Positions 8,533 to 14,942 of a stretch of 21,568 nucleotides of DNA are shown here, piece by piece (position 1 is the first letter of the stretch; each line of letters begins with the position of its first letter). Source of the DNA: Candidatus Woesearchaeota archaeon (lineage in GTDB: Archaea > Nanobdellota > Nanobdellia > Woesearchaeales > JACJVV01); the NCBI GenBank assembly GCA_020637495.1, contig JACJVV010000006.1:1-21568 (forward strand), written 5' to 3'. A program made the position numbers and the translations under genes. The notes beneath the pieces were generated by a model. The model did no database searches, was not told the origin of the DNA, and saw nothing but the letters and a program-made list of their open reading frames with translations.

Positions 8533-8875
8533 AAATATCACCCGTCTCAGTTATGCTGTATATAATGTCTGGATTTCCTGGCAGTTTCTCATACGATTGT
8601 TTTATCTTAAAAGGGACTAGCATTATCGTTTTCAATCTTGCTTTCTCATATCTTTGGAATTCAGTTCCTAGACCAAATGCTCGTGCAATAGCACTACCTT
8701 TCACTGTTGAACCTTTGCTGAATACCTGTTCAATGCTTGCCTGCATTATCCCTTCAGAAGATGCTGTAACTATCTGCGCCATCTCATCTGAATTATGAGT
8801 ATTCTCGTAGAAAGGACCAATCTTGAACCTTTCTATGACAGTAGGAGACAACCAACTGTATTTCTGGTCGAGCAT
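8525..8875 (-). CDS. unrecognised protein, 116 aa or more; true start unclear
   Basis: The given start is the first ATG (MLDQKYSWLSPTVIERF), but the frame stays open upstream to the TGA at 9020-9022 and reads like protein: ...IPAELQEWIRDSRNSARS... with AGA/AGG Arg codons as in the neighbours. There is no ATG, GTG or TTG in that stretch. A strong GAGGAGG at about 8967-8974 lies 7 nt before an in-frame ATC (8959), so a rare AUC start giving about 144 aa is possible. Other readings are a frameshift or sequence error near 9000-9020, or a decayed junction with the upstream gene, which is in the same frame. The known part is a mixed alpha/beta sequence with FGLGTEFQRYEKARL and no recognised motif. 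Its stop overlaps the start of the AAA+ gene. Confidence 0.6.
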   Translation of the reverse strand: MLDQKYSWLSPTVIERFKIGPFYENTHNSDEMAQIVTASSEGIMQASIEQVFSKGSTVKGSAIARAFGLGTEFQRYEKARLKTIMLVPFKIKQSYEKLPGNPDIIYSITETGDICE

Positions 8876-9001
8876 GAATATGTATGGCTCCAGGCTTCTT
8901 GCTGAATTCCTTGAATCTCTTATCCATTCTTGAAGCTCAGCAGGAATCCCCTCTCTGATATCAGGGCCTCCTCTGAGTGAAATATGCCTTAGTAAGCTAC
9001 T

Positions 9002-9019
9002 GGCAGATGCGTATCTGCC
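9002..9019. other. perfect hairpin GGCAGAT/ATCTGCC between two genes
   Basis: Seven base pairs with a four-base loop lie directly after the in-frame TGA (9022-9020) and before the coding-like extension of the 116-aa gene. It has no T-run after it, so it does not look like a terminator. It could be a processing or translation-control structure in the polycistronic message, or a chance palindrome. Confidence 0.45.
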
Positions 9020-9034
9020 TCAATGCATGACCAA

Positions 9035-9559
9035 TTAATCGTAACGTACAATCTTCTTGCCAACATATGCAATGATCGGATCTGAGATATGCATCGGCTG
9101 TAATATCTCAGTCTCTTTCAGGCTTGAGAAATATCTATGCCTCCTCAACAGATTCTGGCTGTTTACTGGATTATTCCCTCTATATATATGGTCCCTGACA
9201 GAATCTACAAGCTGTTCTTCAGTCGGCAATGATGCAATTATCTCATCAACCTTCTCTTTTTCTCTGGCAACTACCATCAGATCACCGATTGATGGGAATC
9301 CATTGTCAGTAGGATCTATGGTAAGACCAAAGTTTATCCTCTCGCCATCGAGGGAATAACGCTGTGCCATAAGATCAAGAGTACTGCTTATAGCATCAAC
9401 GAATCTAGAAGCAGAATCATGCTCCTGTCTCATGAAGACCTCAGACAAAGGTCTGAGAAGATTAATGATGCCATTCAAATGATCGACAACTACACCATCA
9501 GGCAATTCAATTGTTGAATGCTTCTTGTAGATGTCCAATACATCCTGTTCTATTGCCAC
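9035..9559 (-). CDS. unrecognised small protein, 174 aa
   Basis: No family is recognised. Start choice: a GTG at 9568 is in frame, but it is part of the ribosome binding site AGGTGAT; the GTG at 9559, 4 nt after that site, gives MAIEQDVLDIYKKHS. The same arrangement (GGTGAT, 4 nt, GTG) starts the AAA+ gene, so GTG starts appear to be normal here. The protein is acidic to neutral, mainly helical, with NGIINLLRPLSEVFMRQ and LPTEEQLVDSVRDHIYRG as likely amphipathic helices. It has no Cys, no membrane segment and no catalytic motif. It lies 32 nt after the coiled-coil gene and in the same frame as the following gene, with TAA and TGA stops between them. Confidence 0.7.
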   Translation of the reverse strand: MAIEQDVLDIYKKHSTIELPDGVVVDHLNGIINLLRPLSEVFMRQEHDSASRFVDAISSTLDLMAQRYSLDGERINFGLTIDPTDNGFPSIGDLMVVAREKEKVDEIIASLPTEEQLVDSVRDHIYRGNNPVNSQNLLRRHRYFSSLKETEILQPMHISDPIIAYVGKKIVRYD

Positions 9560-9591
9560 AATTATCACCTATATGAAAATAAATGGGTGGA

Positions 9592-10713
9592 TTATCTTCC
9601 ACCTGGCTTTGCATATTGCGCTTTAGAAGCTTCAAGTCTTTGATCGAATGCCTTGTTCTGCTCATCCATATACTTGTTCTGCCATTCCTGGACTGCAGGA
9701 TCAATGATTGGTCTTTCTATTGCATCAGCTGCTGATTTCTTCATTGAAGCTGTAGATGTAACTAGAACTCTTCCAGATACTTCCATTGCTTTCTTGTATG
9801 TTTTGTCAACTCTTTCTGCTGCTTTCATGTTCAATACGTTAGCAACAGATTGATCAAGACTGTTGAATATGTTCCTTGCGCCTTTTACTTGCTCATTAAG
9901 CCTGTCTCTCTGAAGCTCAATGGCTGAAAGCTGTTCATTGTAACCACGCATATGCTTCTCTTGCTCACCGTAAAGTTCTCTCAATATCTTGACTTTGTTG
10001 TGGTATTTGTTCTCAAGGGCTTTGACTTCATCTACTTTCTGTACAAGATCTGTCTTTTCAGTTCGTAGAGTTGTCCTTTCATCTGGAGAAGCAATTGCTA
10101 ACTTTTCTTCAAGGTCAACAAGCTGTCTTTCAAGACTTTCTCTCTCAGTTCTCTTCTCTTCATAAGCTGGTTCAAGAACTCTAAGCATCTTTTCTGATTC
10201 GATATAATCTGACTGTAAAGCATCTCTGCAATCAAGAGTATCTGCATACATCTGCGTCAATCTATCAACTGTAAGGATTCCATAGTTCGTGAATGTCTCA
10301 AGACTATCACTTATAGTGGAACTTCTTACCCTTCTCAGCTGCATCCTGTTTGCCAAAGGTCTAGTCAATGTTAAAGCACCTAAACCTTTCTCAAGAAGTC
10401 CTTCAAATCTATTTAGTGTGTCAGCTTCAGTTGTGATGCTCTCAAGTTCAGCAATTACTTTTCCGACTGAATCGATTACTTCACCACGGGCTTGTTCATT
10501 TATCTGAGCTTGTCTTGCAAGTGCATCAAGAGCCTTTGTCGGATCAAGCTGCTGCTCCTGCTGATCAGATTCTACATCGTAAGTCTTGATCTTCTCAAGC
10601 TCCTGCTTGTAAGCATCATTTACTGTCTGATTTCTTTGTGACCTTTTCTTAAGAACATCATCCATGCTTTCTAGAACTTCCTTATGCCTGTCTAAAACTT
10701 CAATATTAACCAT
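9592..10713 (-). CDS. long coiled-coil protein, 373 aa; TelA-like architecture possible
   Basis: The protein is almost wholly helical. A charged N-terminal region (1-60) leads to helices at 60-130 and a long heptad-rich coiled coil at about 165-290 (ERESLERQLVDLEEKLA, then TEKTDLVQKVDEVKALENK). It ends with a C-terminal region containing VTSTASMKKSAADAIE and a Pro/Gly tail KPGGR. The length and order of helices recall the TelA/toxic anion resistance family (coiled-coil proteins of about 350-390 aa), where a similar Met-Lys-rich segment precedes the last helices. I see a resemblance of pattern, not a proven match. No membrane segment is present. The start is supported by GAGGAAG just before the ATG. 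It is the first gene of a unit that continues with the 174-aa, 116-aa and AAA+ genes, so a scaffold or adaptor role for the AAA+ protein is plausible. Confidence 0.75.
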   Translation of the reverse strand: MVNIEVLDRHKEVLESMDDVLKKRSQRNQTVNDAYKQELEKIKTYDVESDQQEQQLDPTKALDALARQAQINEQARGEVIDSVGKVIAELESITTEADTLNRFEGLLEKGLGALTLTRPLANRMQLRRVRSSTISDSLETFTNYGILTVDRLTQMYADTLDCRDALQSDYIESEKMLRVLEPAYEEKRTERESLERQLVDLEEKLAIASPDERTTLRTEKTDLVQKVDEVKALENKYHNKVKILRELYGEQEKHMRGYNEQLSAIELQRDRLNEQVKGARNIFNSLDQSVANVLNMKAAERVDKTYKKAMEVSGRVLVTSTASMKKSAADAIERPIIDPAVQEWQNKYMDEQNKAFDQRLEASKAQYAKPGGR

Positions 10714-10863
10714 TCTTCCTCACGCTCCATGATTTTCTAAATCACTGTATTTATCGTAACTATACACCCCTTTGTCACATTCCTAAAAATGTAACTATCC
10801 TTCAGTGCTAAATATACCCTATTTTTTAAATATTTGTATTATTTATATTGGAATTGCCTTATT
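10714..10863 (-). promoter_or_regulatory. promoter region of the coiled-coil/AAA+ unit, with an inverted repeat
   Basis: This 150-nt AT-rich gap holds several TATA candidates on the minus strand: GATAAATAC (about 10747-10755, best spaced for a short leader before the ATG at 10713), GTATATTTAG (about 10808-10817) and AAATATTTAAAA (about 10827-10838). An inverted repeat GTCACATT-6 nt-AATGTAAC (10774-10781 with 10788-10795, one T/G mismatch) and a direct repeat GTAACTAT (10756-10763 and 10791-10798) overlap the promoter and look like an operator. No small ORF worth calling is seen. Confidence 0.5.
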
Positions 10864-11532
10864 TTAAGCCTTTTTCTTCAACAATCCGCCTAATGAGAGC
10901 ACAGTTCCTGCAGCGCTTGCAACTGTAGCTATCATCCATCTTTTCTGCTTTATCTCCAGATCTTTTGTCATAGCTTTAATGTCAAACATATAGTTTGATG
11001 AGATATGAGTCACATCAACCAATACCTCAGTCAATGCAGCCTGCATATGATCTGCCTGTCCTGAGACCTGATTTATCTCATACAATCTATCCTCAATCGT
11101 TCCTAATCTTTTTTGTATCCATGCTTTGCCTTCATCTTTTGATGCATCCAACGAATTTTTTGCAGCAACTACATAATCATATGATTTGCTTGGGTCAGCG
11201 TAATGCATTGGTCCGATATCACCATGAGGCTTTCCAATCAATGCTTCCATATCCATTGGATATGGTGACTGCACATAACTTCCTCTATAATCAGTCAACT
11301 CCCTAACCGCTTCCTCGATATTGCCTTTGCAATTGAGCCATTTTCCATACTCCTCTTGCAGAGGTGCAACATATTGGGTCTCAAACTCTTTGAGCTTCTT
11401 TCTTGATCTGAAGGTCTGTCTAGCAGATATGATTGTCATCGCAGCAGTAAGCGGCATGCCGAAGTATCTTGCTACTGCTTTGCCTACAACATGTTTCGCT
11501 ACAGCTTTACCAGCCTCCTCGACAATTACCAT
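10864..11532 (-). CDS. tail-anchored helical protein, 222 aa
   Basis: The family is unknown. An N-terminal amphipathic or weakly hydrophobic region (about 1-38: AKHVVGKAVARYFGMPLTAA, MTIISARQ) is followed by a charged helical domain (40-195). A single C-terminal hydrophobic segment at about 199-217 (WMIATVASAAGTVLSLGGLL) ends in KKKA. That end is the signature of a tail-anchored protein with the bulk in the cytoplasm, though the N-terminal hydrophobic part could make a second contact with the membrane. It starts 16 nt after the 236-aa gene, with GGAGAGG upstream of the ATG. The region 160-190 (QADHMQAALTEVLVDVTHI) looks like a dimerising helix. It probably acts with the preceding gene product; the role is not known. 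Confidence 0.75.
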   Translation of the reverse strand: MVIVEEAGKAVAKHVVGKAVARYFGMPLTAAMTIISARQTFRSRKKLKEFETQYVAPLQEEYGKWLNCKGNIEEAVRELTDYRGSYVQSPYPMDMEALIGKPHGDIGPMHYADPSKSYDYVVAAKNSLDASKDEGKAWIQKRLGTIEDRLYEINQVSGQADHMQAALTEVLVDVTHISSNYMFDIKAMTKDLEIKQKRWMIATVASAAGTVLSLGGLLKKKA

Positions 11533-11548
11533 CTAGCCAACCTCTCCA

Positions 11549-12259
11549 CTAATCAACTAAGTGTCTTTCTATTGAATTGTAGACATCAGGCTTCATGTCC
11601 TTGAACATTGCATCAGTTCTTATACCCTCTGATGCAAGCATTCTTCCTATGTCTATCTTCCCTGCATAATTACTTGGGAGTCTATCAAGCACTTCAGTAA
11701 CATATTCTTTGATCTCATTTATCCTTGTGACAGTCAATGCATTGCCTGTTACAGGTATCTTGTGTCTTCCATACTCAAGGACATAATCTTCATCTTTTGG
11801 GATATGCCTCTGCAATGCATCAGAAAAATCATCCTTCCCATCAACAGCTTTCTTCCTCAAGTATCCTAGAAGACCTATTCCACGCTGAGCAATCCTTTCA
11901 AACTGTTGAGCTGCCATCTCTGGATCAACTTCACTTGATGCAATATTAGCATCATAATCTCTTTTCAATGCCTCAAAAACTGAATCTGCAAATTCTCTAT
12001 CAGTATAATTTACTTCTGTCATAGCCTTGTATGCTGCTGAGACATGCTTTGTACCTCTACCCCATTGTCTACCTATCCACTTTGCAGTACCAGTAGTTGC
12101 TGATGAAAGGATTCCAGTCAATCCTCCTCTCTTATTCACTTCTCCACGCAATCTTGCAATCCCATCAAGTGTTGAATGACCTGCTTTTTGGCCTAACTCT
12201 TGTGCATCTTCACTCAATGCATCTCCCAAATCCTTGAAACTTTTTCCTGTTCTGCTCAT
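11549..12259 (-). CDS. unrecognised helical protein, 236 aa
   Basis: No family is recognised. The N-terminal 85 residues are polar, basic and Gly-rich, with repeated small residues (GTAKWIGRQWGRGTKHVS), which suggests a flexible or membrane-surface helix. The C-terminal 150 residues form a compact helical domain with DREFADSVFEALKRDYD and a possible beta-turn element DYVLEYGRHKIPVTGN. No Cys or catalytic motif is seen. The start is well supported: GGAAGGGG ends about 7 nt before the ATG, and that site lies within the end of a 21-codon ORF whose stop is 3 nt upstream. It forms a unit with the tail-anchored gene that follows. Confidence 0.75.
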   Translation of the reverse strand: MSRTGKSFKDLGDALSEDAQELGQKAGHSTLDGIARLRGEVNKRGGLTGILSSATTGTAKWIGRQWGRGTKHVSAAYKAMTEVNYTDREFADSVFEALKRDYDANIASSEVDPEMAAQQFERIAQRGIGLLGYLRKKAVDGKDDFSDALQRHIPKDEDYVLEYGRHKIPVTGNALTVTRINEIKEYVTEVLDRLPSNYAGKIDIGRMLASEGIRTDAMFKDMKPDVYNSIERHLVD

Positions 12260-12262
12260 GTT

Positions 12263-12328
12263 TTATCCCCTTCCAAATTTTGATTTGATCATAGTTTTTC
12301 TCAATTTCTTAAATCTTGCCTCTGTCAT
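12263..12328 (-). CDS. possible 21-aa basic leader peptide
   Basis: The frame reads MTEARFKKLRKTMIKSKFGR plus Gly and stop. Its ATG at 12328 lies about 25 nt after a TATA-like element (12347-12360), so it would be the first codon of a leaderless message. Its last codons contain the ribosome binding site of the 236-aa gene, and its stop is 3 nt before that gene's ATG. This is the geometry of a coupled leader peptide. It may also be a chance frame; the peptide matches nothing I know. Confidence 0.4.
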   Translation of the reverse strand: MTEARFKKLRKTMIKSKFGRG

Positions 12329-12346
12329 TGCTCACTTTTGATGATT

Positions 12347-12360
12347 GGTATTAATATGAA
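12347..12360 (-). promoter_or_regulatory. TATA-like element of the 236/222-aa unit
   Basis: The minus strand reads TTCATATTAATACC, centred about 25 nt before the ATG of the 21-aa ORF and 94 nt before the 236-aa gene. It is the best promoter candidate in the 210-nt gap between this unit and the end of the Lrp-type regulator gene. Confidence 0.45.
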
Positions 12361-12422
12361 TAGATATAAGAATTATCCCACAGAAATTTGCTTGTTTAAT
12401 TGATCAGATTTTGATTTTCAAG

Positions 12423-12440
12423 CCAAAGAAGAATAAAAAC
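12423..12440 (-). terminator. T-rich terminator after the Lrp-type regulator
   Basis: About 30 nt after the TGA at 12470, the minus strand reads GCGTTTTTATTCTTCTTT, a T-rich tract of the kind that ends archaeal transcripts. Only a weak three-base hairpin precedes it. Confidence 0.4.
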
Positions 12441-12469
12441 GCCTCAATTTCAGGATTAATTGTGAATCA

Positions 12470-13477
12470 TCACTGAAGAAGTATGTCAGGGAAAGGATTG
12501 AACATATGCTCTTCATAAGCTACAAATGTATCATAAGGACCTATGACATCTGCAAACTCCTGTTTCAATTCCTTGATTGTCTTATGGAAATTCTTTGTAT
12601 TTGCAGCGATTATATAGACGAGAAGATCCCATGGACCTATTGTCTTGACTGCCCTGATTATGTAAGGATGCGGTTCAACTATCTCTCTGAATTTCGCTTC
12701 ATGCACCTTATCAAAATTCCTCATCTGCTTTGCAAAGGTAAACCAATGATATCCTAAGAGTGATAGGTTCAGCATGACTGTGTATTTACGGATTATTCCT
12801 GAATCTTCAAGCTTCTTAATGCGCAATCTTATTGCATCAGGTGACAAAGGTACTGTCTTAGCAATCTCATAAGTAGATAACCTTGCATTCTTGCTAAGTA
12901 CATTCAATAGCCGCATATCCTTTTTATCAGGATCATATGCTATTTTCTTCTTCGGCTCAGTAACATGCTTATTCTTTACTTCATAGAAATCATAAGGCAA
13001 CAATATTGAATAGAATGTATCGACATGCAGGATCTTTGCCCTTTCCTTTATCGCTTCATAGAACTTGCTGTGCACATCATTTACAGCATCGTCGAACTCC
13101 TCGATGTTCTTTGCAAGGAAAGTCCATTCATAATCCCATCTGTCAGAATACTCAATTAAATTCAGTGTTCCTGGATATCTCTCAAGATAATCGACAAACT
13201 CTTTCTTCTTCTCCTTTTTGGATTCATCAAGTACATAGAAGACATGGAACTGATGATAGCCAAGCCTCTCAAAATCTATCTGAGGATAATAGCGAAGCAC
13301 AATCCCTAGCTTTTCAAGCCGTTTCAGACGATAAGCGACAGTATCCCTCTTGAGCTGTACCTTCTTTGCAAGGTCATTTATTGTCATCCTGGAATTTTCT
13401 GATAACAGCACAAGAAGCTTCTTGTCTTTCACGTCGAGCTTTACAGGCTTCATCGATTCTTCATTGATTCTGAACAT
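12470..13477 (-). CDS. two-module Lrp/AsnC-family transcription regulator, 335 aa
   Basis: The protein is a tandem of two Lrp/AsnC-like units. The first helix-turn-helix is at about 14-65 (LDVKDKKLLVLLSENSRMTI, then NDLAKKVQLKRDTVAYRLKR), followed by an effector-type alpha/beta domain to about 170. A second helix-turn-helix is at about 181-235 (KDMRLLNVLSKNARLSTYEI, then PDAIRLRIKKLEDSGII) with its own C-terminal domain. Normal family members are about 150-165 aa with one unit, so this is an internal duplication or fusion that could bind DNA as an asymmetric pair. The start at 13477 fits a leaderless transcript from the TATA box at 13501-13510. It is divergent from the hflK/hflC operon and shares its promoter gap, so it may control that operon; the minus-strand block follows in the same direction. 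Confidence 0.9.
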   Translation of the reverse strand: MFRINEESMKPVKLDVKDKKLLVLLSENSRMTINDLAKKVQLKRDTVAYRLKRLEKLGIVLRYYPQIDFERLGYHQFHVFYVLDESKKEKKKEFVDYLERYPGTLNLIEYSDRWDYEWTFLAKNIEEFDDAVNDVHSKFYEAIKERAKILHVDTFYSILLPYDFYEVKNKHVTEPKKKIAYDPDKKDMRLLNVLSKNARLSTYEIAKTVPLSPDAIRLRIKKLEDSGIIRKYTVMLNLSLLGYHWFTFAKQMRNFDKVHEAKFREIVEPHPYIIRAVKTIGPWDLLVYIIAANTKNFHKTIKELKQEFADVIGPYDTFVAYEEHMFNPFPDILLQ

Positions 13478-13500
13478 ATAATTTGCTTATTTGCATACCC

Positions 13501-13516
13501 ATTTATAATATTTATT
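13501..13516. promoter_or_regulatory. shared TATA region between the regulator and the hflKC operon
   Basis: ATTTATAATATTTATT reads as a TATA box both ways. On the minus strand TATTATAAAT is centred about 28 nt before the regulator ATG (13477). On the plus strand TTTATAATA or ATATTTATT lies about 29-36 nt before the first small ORF at 13542. Overlapping divergent promoters make the two directions likely to compete or be co-controlled. A second plus-strand candidate, TTTCATATAAC, lies at 13545-13555. Confidence 0.55.
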
Positions 13517-13541
13517 GTTCAAAAACGGAAAAATACCTAAT

Positions 13542-13586
13542 ATGTTTCATATAACCTGCAAAGATATTGATGTTGAGGAAAAATGA
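13542..13586 (+). CDS. possible 14-aa ORF, first of a coupled chain before hflK
   Basis: The frame reads MFHITCKDIDVEEK. Its TGA overlaps the next ATG as ATGA (13583-13586). The start lies about 29 nt after the AT-rich element at 13507-13516, so it could be a leaderless first ORF. On length alone it would be ignored; the repeated ATGA pattern downstream is the reason to list it. Confidence 0.3.
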   Translation: MFHITCKDIDVEEK

Positions 13587-13702
13587 AAACGGGATATATG
13601 GGGAACAAGAAAGTAGAATATTCTGAGATTGCAGAAGAAGGTGAATATAGTTACATCCATGGCGAATGGATATATGCAAAAACACCAAAGAGGAATCAAT
13701 GA
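13583..13702 (+). CDS. small 39-aa ORF in the hflK leader
   Basis: The frame reads MKTGYMGNKKVEYSEIAEEG, then EYSYIHGEWIYAKTPKRNQ. It is rich in Tyr and Glu, has no Cys and no hydrophobic segment. GAGG lies 4 nt before the ATG, a weak ribosome binding site. Its start overlaps the previous ORF and its TGA overlaps the next ATG, both as ATGA, the arrangement used by hflK and hflC themselves. Codons are plausible for this genome. I do not recognise it. It could be a real small protein of the SPFH operon or a regulatory upstream ORF. Confidence 0.5.
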   Translation: MKTGYMGNKKVEYSEIAEEGEYSYIHGEWIYAKTPKRNQ

Positions 13703-13806
13703 GCATTTGCCTTATTCTTATTCCATCTATTTTGCAGATAAGAGAAAAACCAAGTGAGGAGTTGATATACATGAAGAGAGATACAGAAGAAGGTGAATGC
13801 ACATGA
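13699..13806 (+). CDS. small 35-aa ORF directly before hflK
   Basis: The frame reads MSICLILIPSILQIREKPSE, then ELIYMKRDTEEGECT. The first 14 residues are strongly hydrophobic and could be a short membrane anchor; the rest is acidic, with one Cys at position 4 and one at 34. Its stop overlaps the hflK ATG (ATGA, 13803-13806), and its end carries the AAGGTGA ribosome binding site of hflK. An internal ATG at 13771 after GAGGAG would give an 11-aa version. It is either a small membrane partner of HflK or a coupling ORF. Confidence 0.45.
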   Translation: MSICLILIPSILQIREKPSEELIYMKRDTEEGECT

Positions 13807-14942
13807 GTTTAATATCAAACATAATAAAGAATTACTTTGCTGAGGATTCAAGCTCTCCTCAGGAAGTTGAAGAGAGATTCAAGAAAGTAACAAGAAAACC
13901 AAAGAAGATCGCTTCTTTGGTTGCAGGAGTCGGGTTGACGTTAGCTACAATAGCCTCATCAGCATATGTAGTTGATGCTAGTTCTAATGCTGTAGTTACT
14001 AGGTTCGGAAAATATAATCGGACAGCAAACAGCGGACTTAACTTCAAAATCCCTATTGCTGAGAGAGTGACCAAGGTCCCGATAAGAGAGGTATTCACTG
14101 AAGAATTTGGTTTCAGGACATTGGAAGCAGGAGTCGATTCTGCATATATAGGTGTTGAAGAAGCTTCCCGATGGGACAGAGGAGTTGGTACATTGACAGA
14201 TATAATAAAAGATAGCGGATACAGTTTGAGAGGAAGATCAGATCAAGAGATCAAGAATCAGCTTGCTGATCTGCTCAGATCAGAATATCTTATGCTTACT
14301 GGAGACTTGAACATGGCTGATGTCGAATGGAGTGTCCAGTATAAGATAAAGGATCCTGTCGCTTATCTCTTCAATGTAAGAAACCCTAAGCAGCTCATAA
14401 GAGACGCAAGCTTGCACACCATGAAGATGTTGACAGGAGATGGAAGCGTCGACGAAGCTATAACAATAGGAAGGAATGAATATCAGGAATCTGCAGAGAA
14501 GATGCTTCAAGAGATCCTTGATCATTACAATTCAGGGATTGATATACAGCAAGTCATGCTCCAGGATTCAAATGTACCTATTGCAGTAAGACCAGCTTTC
14601 AATCAGGTCAATACTGCTATGCAAGACAAGGAAAAAAGGATAAACCAAGCGATGCAGGAATATAATGCAGTCATACCTAAAGCAAAAGGAAGAGCTGATT
14701 TCACAATTGAAGAGGCAAGAGGATATGCTCTTGAAAGGATAAATATGGCTGAAGGAGATGTTATGAACTTCAACCAACAGCTTGCAGCTTACCAGAATTC
14801 TCCAGATATCACAAGGACACGTATGTATCTTGAGACCATGGAAAGGATTCTGCCACAGTTAGGTAGCTTAGCAATAGTTGAGCAGAAAGGAGCAGAAGGC
14901 GGAGTGCTAGTGCAGCTCAAGACAACAGGTGATCTACAATGA
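13803..14942 (+). CDS. hflK: HflK-type SPFH (band 7) membrane protein
   Basis: In bacteria HflK pairs with HflC to form a large membrane cage that encloses and restrains the AAA protease FtsH. Here: a short cytoplasmic N-terminus, one membrane segment at about 36-57 (IASLVAGVGLTLATIASSAY), then the SPFH domain with NAVVTRFGKYNRTANSGLNF and the HflK marks EEFGFRT, LTGDLNMADVEWSVQYKIKD and LFNVRNPKQLIRDA. The coiled C-terminal part follows, with IPKAKGRADFTIEEARGYAL and TRTRMYLETMERILPQL. Compared with typical HflK, about 45 extra residues are inserted around 110-155 (SAYIGVEEASRWDRGVGTLT onward), between EEFGFRT and LTGD. The start at 13803 is chosen over 13797 because AAGGTGA ends 6 nt before it. 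The gene is coupled to hflC by ATGA. Confidence 0.9.
   Translation: MSLISNIIKNYFAEDSSSPQEVEERFKKVTRKPKKIASLVAGVGLTLATIASSAYVVDASSNAVVTRFGKYNRTANSGLNFKIPIAERVTKVPIREVFTEEFGFRTLEAGVDSAYIGVEEASRWDRGVGTLTDIIKDSGYSLRGRSDQEIKNQLADLLRSEYLMLTGDLNMADVEWSVQYKIKDPVAYLFNVRNPKQLIRDASLHTMKMLTGDGSVDEAITIGRNEYQESAEKMLQEILDHYNSGIDIQQVMLQDSNVPIAVRPAFNQVNTAMQDKEKRINQAMQEYNAVIPKAKGRADFTIEEARGYALERINMAEGDVMNFNQQLAAYQNSPDITRTRMYLETMERILPQLGSLAIVEQKGAEGGVLVQLKTTGDLQ

Noticed and set aside
9020..9028. Selenocysteine or reassigned UGA at 9020-9022
   Set aside because: TGA ends many genes here (hflK, the Lrp regulator, the AAA+ gene). Archaeal SECIS elements lie in untranslated regions, and a Sec at codon 3 would be odd. 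Kept only as one option for the unusual start.
13512..13802. Minus-strand 96-codon frame in the hflK leader
   Set aside because: It lies antisense to the ATGA-linked small ORFs, has no promoter or ribosome binding site, and its composition is typical of an antisense frame.
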